Below are positions 47,731 through 64,000 of a stretch of DNA of 64,000 nt, piece after piece (within the stretch, counting starts at the first letter, position 1; each line of letters starts with the position of its first letter). Source of the DNA: Halocaridina rubra (Eukaryota; Arthropoda; Malacostraca; Decapoda; Atyidae); NCBI GenBank assembly GCA_037179515.1, contig JAXCGZ010021071.1:1-64000 (forward strand), read 5' to 3'. The notes below the pieces were generated by a model that saw nothing but the letters and a program-made list of their open reading frames with translations, made no database searches and had not been told where the DNA came from. A program made the translations under genes and the position numbers.

Positions 47731-50605
47731 CTGTTTTAATTGTTCATGTACAATGCCTTACGAGATTATGAAACTTAAGCAAAATGCATTCTTTATTGTT
47801 GCGAATGAAATATACTTTTTGTTTTTATTATTGCATACACAGACAGACATTTTATATTTTTTCAGATTCCCGTTTTTTATATATAATTCTTTTTTGTATT
47901 GAAGAAATCTTTAAAAATCTTAATCCCTTGGATATAATATAATTAAAGAGTTTTGGAAAAGAGTATCTAGAGATAATTATGGTTAATCCCTATCATTGTC
48001 ATGAATTTAAGATTACAATTGATCCAATTAAGATAAATGAGATTCTCCGAGATTATATGTTGAGTTTTAAATTTAGAATTAATGATACTTAAGTCCTTTT
48101 AAGACGTGTGTTAAGAAAAAGATATTTGTACTTTTGTTGATAGTAGTAGAGATATTGTCACATATGATTTTAATCTTTGGCTTAGTTTTCTCAGAGAATG
48201 TTGCCTTATAGAGAGTGTGTGCTTCGACTCAACCCTCTGATCTATAGCAAGAAAAGGATTGTCATTATAGACAAGGATGTGTATGCTATTACAGTAAAGT
48301 CCTTTGCTATTAAACAGAAAGGAATGGATTTATGCTTCGATGTTTCTGCAGTTGTACACTAAATTATTTGTTTTTTGTTTTTTTTCTTTCTAGATGTTAG
48401 AAAACGATTGCAGTTGCGCACTGTCCCTTTGTACAGTAGGGCAGGAAGTTAAGTCATAAAGAAGTGCCCTACAAGCAAAAATTATGTTTTTTTTTTTAAG
48501 AAAAAATCTCTCTCTCTCTACTCTGAGACAGACAGATGCTTCTTCCGATGCTACGAGAATGTTGCCGTCATTGATTCTTTTTTTGTTTTTTTTTTTCCAG
48601 CGAAGCTAGGCGATACTTGTGCCTACATTTCATTGCAGTTGATAAATTGTTGCATGCTGTTATTGCATAAATACTGATAAGACATCGGTAGTACCGACAT
48701 TTGCATAAATATTTTTGCCACATGTCGCAACTGTTTAGAGAATAGATAAAACTCCCATTGACAAATTGGGGAGCTGGAAAGTTGCCACTTATGCTCTATA
48801 TATATACATATACTATGACAGCAGGAATTTGAATAGTAAAAGAGACTGTGTTAGAATGAGCATTACTATGAACTATAAGTACAGAACTCTGTTCTTACTT
48901 CTGAATGCCAGTCTCCATTGTATATATATGGCTGTTCCTGATTTAGTATATTTATTTAAATTTTTATTATTTTGATTATGATCATGATTATTAGTAATGT
49001 TAGGTATCAGTTTCTCAGCTAAGTCCTAAGTATCTTGGAATAATAATCTAGTTGTGTAGACACATACCTTCCATTAACACCCTATTTCTAGGCAGCCCCG
49101 ACCTCCAAGTTCTAAAAGTCTTTAGATTTTGTTCTCTCTCAAACAAGTCCCTGTTGCCCATTGAATAGAGATTGCAAGCACTTGCAGTTGCAGGGGAGGC
49201 AAAGTATGGACATTGTTGGTACCCTGAAGTCATAGGGAACCTTTCTTACAACTGTAGTAGTGACATGGGTTTAAATTTTCATCCCGAGGTCTGCTTCGAA
49301 GGTACGTGTGGATTGCAGTACTGAAGAGAAATCGCTGTGACGTTGCAGGTCTCCTACAGGGGGGTCTTGGTAAAGATCGGCCCGAGGGTAGGACGAAAAA
49401 GCCAGGCTGGAGGGATTTGGAAGATGCATCGATCGCTTCCTCTTTGTCTTGCCTATCTTAGAAAGAAGATAATATGTGGTAGTGTACGAACCTGGGCCTG
49501 CAGTGAAGACGGCGGGGGAGTGAAAAGGCGAGGTCAACTTGGAAACCATTTTATAATGCCTAGCAAAAATTTCATGAGCAAGGGTTGGAAACACAAGTCT
49601 TTTTAAAACATCTTAATACCACCTTAGAAGCCACGTAAATGAATTGATGAGATCCCCAGAAAGAATCCCCATACATGTCCTAGCTTCAGGAAGAGAGAAA
49701 GGAAGGGTATTTAAAATCCCTTATTAGTTGTTGAAAAAACAACCCACGTATTAGAACTGAGAAAACAGGAAAGAAAAGGTCCCCACCGTCTTTGACCACT
49801 GTGCTAAAAGACCATTTCTTTTTTTATTTGTTTTACTAGCTTTAAGATAATTTTAAGCGAAAACTCAGAGACTCCTTTAAATATAGTTTTTGAATAAGTG
49901 CCATTGATAAATTGTATGATTTGCACCAATAGTAATAAGTTGTCTTCTGCCTAAATAATATCATTGTTTTGCTTAGATATTATCATCGTTTTGCTTTAGC
50001 ATTATCATTGTTTGAATCATGATTTAATCTTTGTGTTCATTAAGTTCTCATATCAGTTTGTCTCTGAATAGTAATTGCATATTGAAATGATGAATGTTTT
50101 TTGGCTTTTCACATCGTAACAAATATTTTGTTTCAGGAGTAGTTTTTTAAGGCCTAATTTTAAGACAAATCAATGCCCCATAGTAATGATAGGAACTTAC
50201 CATTTATGTTATTGTCTATCGCATTTTAAATGTTCGTACATGCTAATGTTCTACATGATTCATATTTTTACTGTAACTAACCAACTTTTGTAAATCTTTT
50301 GAAAAAGGAGAGAAGTAGACACAGTAACGTTATGATCTTAACTAACTTGTGATCTTAATTAATGTTTGATAATGATTACCGGTAGTTACACACTGAAATC
50401 CTAATGATTAAGGTTATTTTTATTTTTTAAATATAGGAATGTTTGTACTAAAGATTGTTTAGTGTTCATAGAACTAGGAATTCTTAGATAATAGCTTAAA
50501 TAATTCGGCCCCATTTCTATTGTAAACTAATGTTAGCTAGGATATATCCAAGAGCTCTCGAAAAAAATAGCCCATGCTTCGACTGAAATAAAAGATATTT
50601 CAGTT
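46085..50605 (+). other. Non-coding interior of the LTR element
   Basis: About 4.5 kb, AT-rich. Short open frames (up to 107 codons near 49271-49606 on both strands) lack any enzyme motif of LTR pol. Holds a (TA)n tract at 47637-47726 and several poly(T) runs. No sign of older nested elements of the Tigger family, unlike the surrounding DNA. Confidence 0.65.
47637..47726. repeat. (TA)n microsatellite inside the LTR element
   Basis: About 90 bp of TA. One of the few TA tracts in the window with no Tigger-type terminus at either border. Confidence 0.97.
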
Positions 50606-50619
50606 TTGGTTGGGAGAGA
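50606..50619 (+). other. Candidate polypurine tract
   Basis: GGTTGGGAGAGA immediately before the 3' LTR start at 50620; a short purine run in the expected position. Confidence 0.5.
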
Positions 50620-51372
50620 TGTCGCATGACTGAAGTCGTGCTGAAGCCAGAATCTGAAACTGTAACAAGTCGTGAAGAGAAACGTGAGAGGCTAGAGGTC
50701 AAGGGTAAAATAGAATACTCTCCCAGTTGTTTATCTGGGTACGGTAAACAGATCCAGGGGGCTTAGCACCTGGCTGGATCCATAGGGCTTAGCGCCTGGC
50801 TGAACCCAGGTGCTTTAGCATAGGGCTTAGCCACCCGGCGTCAAGTGCCTCAAGAGTGTGGGAAAGACCCAGAATGTGGCCCTGCCCAAAATCACAAGTA
50901 ACCCTATATGCCCTGGAGGGATACCCAATAGCCACGCTCTGACCTGGGACTTTTCCGATCTATAGGCCAACTGAAATAGCCCTTCCCCCAAGAGGAGGGA
51001 CCTCTCTTTGAACCTGAAGGCAATTGGCAGAAGTAGATTTAGCGACACGCCCTGCCCTTTGGGGTATTTCAAGCATCCCCATGGCAGCCAGAAAGGAGTC
51101 AGAGAGCGACAGTTAGTCAGAATAGTACCAGGGGCACGAATAGATCTTAGATTTTGATAGTCGTAGGGTGGGGGGCATTGAGGCGTCGAAGATGTTGTAC
51201 TCCAGAATAAACTAAGATAAAGGAACCACTGCTTGTCCATTCTTACCTTGCACCCTTCTGGTACTAATATTAACGTAGTGAGAAGAATTCATCACGACAA
51301 CTGGTGACACGCGGTGGAATGGTAATCAACTTCACGTCAAACTGGTGGGCAGCGGTAGAATTCCTCACGACA
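50620..51372 (+). repeat. 3' LTR (753 bp)
   Basis: TGTCGCATGACTG to CTCACGACA, then the GGGC target copy. About nine single-base differences from the 5' LTR, no visible indel. Confidence 0.93.
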
Positions 51373-51486
51373 GGGCATTATTTGCGAATTTCGAATTTTT
51401 TACTATTATTTTTGGGGGGCGTTATTGCAATTTCGCATATAAAAAAATCGCGTATAAAAGGAACAAGGTGTATATATATATACAAA
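51373..51486. repeat. Dispersed repeat fragment flanking the LTR insertion
   Basis: ATTATTTGCGAATTTCG through AAAGGAACAAGGTGTATATA is the continuation of the repeat seen at 27240-27344 and, inverted, 38480-38570; the LTR element landed inside it. A short (TA)n follows. Confidence 0.7.
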
Positions 51487-53166
51487 CAGGTATACCTCAC
51501 TCAACGTATTTAATTGGTTCCAGGAAAGACGACTCAAGTCGAAAAACGACTTAAATCAAATTAGCTTGTGTCTAGGCTAGCATAGATATACAGATTTACT
51601 GTAGTAGTAGTATAGTTGGATGGGATATGCCTTTTGCAACGGCTCCCAAGTCTTGGTTTTGCTTTGCTAAATTGTTTGTACGGATTTTATTATTTGATTT
51701 CTTTCTCTACATTTTCTTTTAATAAATTTTTTTCTTTCTTTGATGTCTTTTTCACTACAATATTTAAATAACAATATATTAGCAATCATTTCAATTTTCC
51801 TTGCTATATATGGTTATGCTAATAAACTATATTCTGTTCTTATTTGTGCATATGCTTCACAAAATAGAAGAGAATGTTCTAGACTCTCTTCACATTATTC
51901 ACACGTTGGTCAGGTAGTATCTTTATTTTTAATTTATGTACAGTAAACAAATTAATTAACTCTATTATGCTGTTGGCAACAGGCTTAGCATGGGACGTGC
52001 ATGGTGGCTAGTGTTGCCAGATAAAGCGGATGTTTTCATTTTCAAATGTATGGTACATTTTAAGATATATATTAATCACAAGATGGTAGTTCTGTAATTT
52101 AAATAAAAATGTACTTCATCTTTAAGATACTTGAAATAACTTACCAGCTTACATGAATGATTTTTATATTTATCATTTCTCTCATTTATGTATTCTGGCA
52201 ACACTGACGGTGGCAGTGAGGACGAGGATGCATACGTTTTGTCACACTTCCGTATCAGCTGATGCGCCCGCACACGCTATTTCCCTGACAATATTATATT
52301 AAAAATATGTTTGCTGTTTGTTCTTAATGGTTATTGTCAATTTTCTTCACAATATCCAATTGCATTAAGCTGTAGAAGAGGAGTAGGATGCGGGAGAACG
52401 AAGCTCTATCGGCAAACGTTTTGCTACTTCCGTATCAGCTGATGCACCCTCACATGCTACTTCCCTGAAAATATTATATTAAAAATATGTTTGCTGTTTG
52501 TTCTTAATGCTTTATTCAATTTTCTTCAAAATATCTGGTTGCATTAAGCTGTAGAAGAGGAGTAGGATGCAGGAGAAGAAATCTCTATCGGCAAACGTTT
52601 TGCTACTTCCGTATTAGCTGATGCACCCTCACATGCTATTTCCCTGACAATGTTATATTAAAAATAACTTTGCTGTTTGTTCTTAATGTTTTTTTTCAAT
52701 TTTCTTCATAATATCCGATCATAGCCACTTTATCGTCCAGCGTTATAGCATGACGCTTAGCACTTGCACTAGGAATTTTCTTAGGTGCCATGGGGGCAAA
52801 ATATAAGTCACAAATGAATGAGAATGAGAGTAGCCGATAAAGAGACGAATGCCATATATAAACTAATCAATTCAAAACAATAGTGGTTTCGCGGGAATGA
52901 CGAGTGACGACGCCTAATGGTAGATATTGGTACTACTATACGTATTTTAATAAGAATTTATGTGCTTTTGTTTATATTTATTGTACAGTAACATGATTTC
53001 ATGAGCTTTTAATGGTTTCCTAGTGATATGATTCCAATATTTGTAGCGGAAAGACGTACAGTTGATCATAATGACGAAAACTTTTCTTTTTTCCAATATA
53101 TTTTTTTGAAAACCGACGTATAGTCGAGAACGACTTAACTCGAAACGACTAAAGCCGAGGTATACC

Positions 53167-53168
<2 letters not shown>
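51487..53168. mobile_element. Non-autonomous DNA transposon with CAGGTATACCTC termini
   Basis: CAGGTATACCTC at 51487 and its exact inverse GAGGTATACCTG at 53157-53168; the inverted similarity extends further as diverged CGACTCAAGTCG and CGACTTAACTCG motifs. The ends resemble the CAGGCATACCTC termini known for vertebrate Tigger elements and differ from the CAGTG termini of the main clan here. 1682 bp, no transposase ORF; holds an internal ~183-bp tandem repeat. A TA lies near both ends but a clean TA duplication is not evident on the left. Confidence 0.78.
52240..52735. repeat. ~183-bp tandem repeat, about 2.7 units
   Basis: CTTCCGTATCAGCTGATGC recurs at about 52247 and 52428, with one variant (TTAGCTGATGC) near 52605; each unit also carries TATTAAAAAT and TTTGCTGTTTGTTCTTAATG. 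The unit spacing is about 180 bp. Confidence 0.85.

Positions 53169-53225
<57 letters not shown>
53169..53225. repeat. (TA)n microsatellite
   Basis: About 55 bp of TA with one break; right edge is CAGTGATCCCCCGC. Confidence 0.97.
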
Positions 53226-53737
53226 CAGTGATCCCCCGCTGCATCGCGTTTATTGGTTCGCGTTTTCACTGTATTGCGTTTTTTTTTTTGGGCAAATTAT
53301 TAAAATAATTGTAAAATACCTATGTATGTCACGTCATCATCACCTCATTCACGGTAAGTTTTCCTATCACTTTCATAAAAATTTACGTTGCTTGCTGTTA
53401 TTTATAATGTAAAGGGTGTTTTTTTAACAGTGCAGGGAGGGCTTATACAGTACGTAAACGCAAAAATAATTGTAAAATACCTATGTACATGAGTATGTCA
53501 TGTAATTACCACTTCATTCACCATAATTTTATCTATCACTTTCATGTAAATTTACATTGCATGCTGTAATTTATGAAGTAAAGGGTGGTTTGTTAACAGT
53601 ACAGGGAGGGTTTATACAGTGTAAACGTAAAAATAAATTAAAATATCTATGTACATATAGGCTGATCCTACTTTGCGGTTTTCCTGTCTCGCGCCGGGTC
53701 CCGGAACCGAACTACAGCGATAATGGGGAGATTACTG
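53226..53737 (+). mobile_element. ~512-bp Tigger-type MITE
   Basis: CAGTGATCCCCCGCTGC at 53226 to GGGGAGATTACTG at 53737. Termini plus about two 3' subterminal units only; a larger relative of the 340-bp MITE at 39707-40046. Confidence 0.82.
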
Positions 53738-53977
53738 TGTATAATTATCACCTCATTCACGGTAATTTTATCTATCACTTCCATAAAAATTTACGTTGCT
53801 TGCTGTTACTTATAATGTAAAGGGTGTTTTTTTAACAGTGCAGGGAGGGTTTATACAGTGTAAACGTAAAAATATATTAAAATATCTACGTACATATAGG
53901 CGGATCCTACTTCGCGAATTTCCTGGTTCGTGCCTGGTCCCGGAACCGAACTACCGCGATAAGTGAGGCAACACTGT
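53738..53977 (+). mobile_element. Tigger-type 3' end fragment
   Basis: One 3' subterminal unit followed by a complete 3' terminus ending GAGGCAACACTG at ~53977. The left part is missing; it joins the preceding MITE directly. Confidence 0.75.
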
Positions 53978-53982
53978 ATATA

Positions 53983-56000
<2,018 letters not shown>

Positions 56001-56465
56001 CATAATTAATTTTTTGTTTTGTTTTTTAGTCTTGCTTTGGTTATTTCTAATTTCTAATTTATCTTCATTTACATTTGCAGATAGAGGTTCATTCTCCTGC
56101 ATCCTCCTCTTCTTCTACTGCATAAGTTACTTGCTCACGGCCACCATGCATGTCCTAGTGTACTGTATGATTGTTGCCCACTGAATAATAGAGTACAGTA
56201 CAGTAATGCATGTTAATTTCTAGCTGCAAAGTGAATATGAATATCTTTTGTATACTCTTAAAAATAGATACAAGGCTTTCTGCTTTGCTACGTAGTAATA
56301 TGTTTTTTACTTATCTTATATCTTTGGCATGGTGTGTCTATGTAAGGTTTGGAATGTATCTATGCCCTTTATAATTGTTTCCTATGGAAAATGACACGTG
56401 TTTTCACGAGATTTTTCATTTACACGACACTTCTGAGAACCTATGTAGGCGTTATTCTGAGAACT

Positions 56466-56468
<3 letters not shown>
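56001..56468 (-). repeat. ACACCT(A/T)GTTCTCAG-family dispersed repeat, inverted
   Basis: Reverse complement of 24939-25390, ending TATTCTGAGAACTAGGTA against (TA)n. The linkage LINE fragment plus this repeat is conserved in three places. Confidence 0.68.

Positions 56469-56559
<91 letters not shown>
56469..56559. repeat. (TA)n microsatellite
   Basis: About 90 bp of TA with one ATAATATA break, ending at a Tigger-type 5' terminus. Confidence 0.97.
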
Positions 56560-56562
<3 letters not shown>

Positions 56563-58011
56563 TTACCCCAGTTATTCACGCTTCTTGGTTCGCGTTCTCA
56601 CTCTATCGCAGTTTTTTTTTTTATAAATTATTATTTTATTTTATAGGTATACGCAAAAATATTAAAATATTGAAAAAAAACTGTTTCAGTATTTTCATTT
56701 TTTTTTTTAATTTACGTTGCATGCTGTTATTTTTAATGTAAAGGGTGTTTTTTAAACAGTGCAGGGAGGGTTTATACAATTCGTAAACGAAAAAATAATT
56801 GTAAATGAGTATGTGTGTCACGTCATCATCACCTCATTCATGGTAATTTTATCTAGCACTTTCATAAAAATTTACGTTGCTTGCTGTTATTTATAATGTA
56901 AAGGGTGTTTTTTTAACATTGCAGGGAGGGTTTTACAGTACGTAAACGAAAAAATAATTGTAAATGAGTATGTATGTCACGTCATTATCACCTCATTCAC
57001 CGTAATTTTATCTATCACTTTCATAAAAATTTACGTTGCTTGCTGTTATTTATAATGTAAAGGGTGTTTCTTTAACAGTGCAGGAGGGTTTATACAGTAC
57101 GTAAACGAAAAAATAATTGTAAATGAGTATGTATGTCACGTCATTATCACCTCATTCACCGTAATTTTATCTATCACTTTCATAAAAATTTACGTTGCTT
57201 GCTGTTATTTATAATGTAAAGGGTGTTTTTTTAACAGTGCAGGGAGGGTTTATACAGTACGTAAACGAAAAAATAATTGTAAATGAGTATGTATGTCACG
57301 TCATTACCACCTCATTCACCGTAATTTTATCTATCACTTTCATAAAAATTTATGTTGCTTGCTGTTATTTATAATGTAAAGGGTGTTTTTTTAACAGTGC
57401 AGGGAGGGTTTATACAGTACGTAAACTAAAAAATAATTGTAAATGAGTATGTATGTCACGTCATTATCATCTCATTCACCGTAATTTTATCTATCACTTT
57501 CATAAAAATTTACGTTGCTTGCTGTTATTTATAATGTAAAGGGTGTTTTTTCAACAGTACAGGGAGGGTTTATACAGTACGTAAACGAAAATTATAATTG
57601 TAAATGAGTATGTATGTCACATCATCATCACATTCACGGTAAGTTTTCCTATCACTTTCATAAAAATTTTATGTTGCTTGCTGTTATCTATAATGTTAAG
57701 GGTGTTTTTTTTAACAGTGCAGGGAGGGTTTATACAGTACGTAAACGAAATAATAATTGTAAATGATATTTATGTCACGTCATTATCACCTCATTCACTG
57801 TAATTTTATCTATCACTTTCATAAAAATTTACTTTGCTTGCTGTTATTTATAATGTAAAAGGTTTTTTTTTAACAGTGCAGGGAGGGTTTATACAGTGTA
57901 AACGTAAAAATATATTAAAATATCTATGTACATATAGGCGGATCCTACTTCGCAGATTTCCTGGTTTGCGGTGGGTCCCGGAACCGAACTACCGCGATAA
58001 GTGAGGCAACA
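56560..58011 (+). mobile_element. Satellite-bearing Tigger-type element
   Basis: 5' terminus AGTGTTACCCCAG at 56560 to 3' terminus AAGTGAGGCAACAGTG near 58011. Same architecture as 19409-20866 in opposite orientation: about eight ~160-bp units (TTTACGTTGCTTGCTGTTAT or variants near 56707, 56870, 57029, 57189, 57348, 57508, 57668, 57828) and no transposase. Confidence 0.87.
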
Positions 58012-58016
58012 GTGTA

Positions 58017-58059
<43 letters not shown>

Positions 58060-58116
58060 ATATAATATATATATTATATTAATATATTATATATTATATA
58101 TATATATATATATATA
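58012..58116. repeat. Degenerate (TA)n
   Basis: TA tract with many ATTA/TAAT phase breaks, an older or more mutated microsatellite than the others. Confidence 0.93.
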
Positions 58117-63461
<5,345 letters not shown>

Positions 63462-63786
63462 TGTCGTATGGCATATCATAGATGCCTATAGCCGCTAGTG
63501 GGCAGAGGGCGCACCCAGATACCCGCCGCCACAGGACTGACATACGAGCCCGTGTGAGCTTTAGTTAGAAGGCAGCACTTGCCGGGGGCAGAAGTCATGT
63601 CCATAGTTAGCAACCTCCCCCTAGGGTAGCGCGAATACTGAGTGACAAGAACTATAGGAATGGGAGCTCTGAGGTGGTAAATAAGTGTATACTCTAATAA
63701 ATAACTTGAAAGAAGATGCTTATCTCTCCATCACTGACCTCGCTACCTATAGTATATGGATAGTGCAATTAAAACACTGTCCGACA
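63462..63786 (+). repeat. Putative 5' LTR (~325 bp)
   Basis: TG...CA boundaries inferred from the break in the Tigger repeat on the left and the primer-like site on the right. No second copy in the window, so the left boundary could shift by a few bases. Confidence 0.62.
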
Positions 63787-63850
63787 TCTGGTGGCAGCTT
63801 TAAGACGCATCCAAGCCGTTACTACAGCGAAGAGACAAGAAAAAAGAATA

Positions 63851-64000
63851 ATGAATGCAGAAGAAACAAATATAGAAAAAGCATCTATGGAAGAAATGTT
63901 CGAGTGTTAAGGAACTTCAAGACGCTTACAAGCAGTGAGTCAGCAACATCGAGGGAGAAAGCTTCAGCTCCGACAGTATCCAGTTACAAGAACCAGTCAC
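63851..64000 (+). pseudogene. gag-like start of the truncated LTR element
   Basis: The ATG at 63851 opens 19 codons (MNAEETNIEKASMEEMFEC) and then meets TAA. A related reading continues in another frame, which suggests a frameshift. N-terminal similarity to the 45470-46084 ORF (Asn-Ala-Glu start, short Glu-Met motif) is suggestive only. Cut by the window end. Confidence 0.45.

Larger units (their letters stand above)
44624..51372 (+). mobile_element. LTR retrotransposon with gag-like ORF only (6.75 kb)
   Basis: Two 753-bp LTRs starting TGTC and ending CACGACA, with about nine substitutions between them (~1.2%), so a fairly young insertion. A primer-site-like TGGTGGCAGC follows the 5' LTR, one ORF of 204 codons follows, and ~4.5 kb of AT-rich DNA shows no protease, integrase, RT or RNase H in any frame. 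The layout fits a LARD-type non-autonomous element mobilised by an autonomous relative. Confidence 0.85.
63462..64000 (+). mobile_element. LTR retrotransposon, 5' part, runs off the window
   Basis: A Tigger 5' subterminal repeat is interrupted at ~63461 by a sequence starting TGTCGTATGG and ending CTGTCCGACA (63786). TC and the primer-like TGGTGGCAGCTTTAAGAC follow, then an ATG at 63851 in an AAGAATAATG context like that at 45470. The same primer-like motif and similar gag start suggest a relative of the 44624-51372 element, though the LTR itself differs. The 3' LTR would lie beyond 64000. Confidence 0.72.

Noticed and set aside
49271..49606. Overlapping ~90-107 codon ORFs on both strands in the interior of the gag-only LTR element
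   Set aside because: No motif of any pol enzyme or envelope, no start context or neighbour support; probably chance open frames.

Overview
This is eukaryotic, gene-poor, AT-rich, transposon-packed intergenic DNA. I find no convincing host protein-coding gene, tRNA or rRNA. The very dense (TA)n microsatellites, the Tigger/pogo transposases, the CR1/L2-type LINEs and the two or three LTR retrotransposon families suggest an arthropod, most plausibly a decapod crustacean (shrimp, crab or crayfish). That assignment is an inference from repeat style, not proof.

Layout. Positions 1-6546 hold Tigger-derived non-autonomous elements separated by (TA)n tracts, including a 2.5-kb element filled with about 13 tandem ~160-bp satellite units. 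A Tigger transposase copy (5731-19303) is split by an 11.07-kb LTR retrotransposon (6547-17614). This retrotransposon has TG...CA LTRs of ~1.93 kb, a tRNA-Lys-like primer binding site, a 5-bp target duplication, and the pol order protease-integrase-RT-RNase H (Gmr1-like). It is dead: gag frameshifts, two nonsense codons and a lost RT aspartate. Positions 19.4-24.9 kb hold four more satellite-bearing or deletion-derivative Tigger elements. From 25 to 33.3 kb there are two foldback MITEs of one family flanking a nearly full-length but frameshifted CR1/L2-like LINE on the minus strand (27627 to about 31560). At 33.4-38.4 kb two diverged Tigger copies lie tail-to-tail around (TA)n. At 38.5-44.6 kb there are more derivatives, a (GATA)n/(TA)n block and a 158-bp (GA)n. 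At 44624-51372 sits a young LTR element with 753-bp LTRs, a 4-bp target duplication, only a gag-like ORF and ~4.5 kb of apparent non-coding interior. At 51.5-53.2 kb is a separate CAGGTATACC-ended DNA element. At 53.2-58.0 kb there are more satellite-bearing Tigger derivatives and a LINE tail. At 58.1-63.5 kb there is a second copy of the tail-to-tail double Tigger, cut at its far end by a third LTR element that runs off the window.

How it fits together. Tigger-type transposases insert at TA dinucleotides, and nearly every (TA)n tract here is bounded by Tigger-type termini, so the microsatellites look like landing pads (or products) of one DNA transposon clan. All transposase copies visible here are broken, so mobilisation of the small derivatives would need an intact copy elsewhere. 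The two subterminal regions of this transposon have been amplified in tandem, giving transposon-derived satellite DNA.
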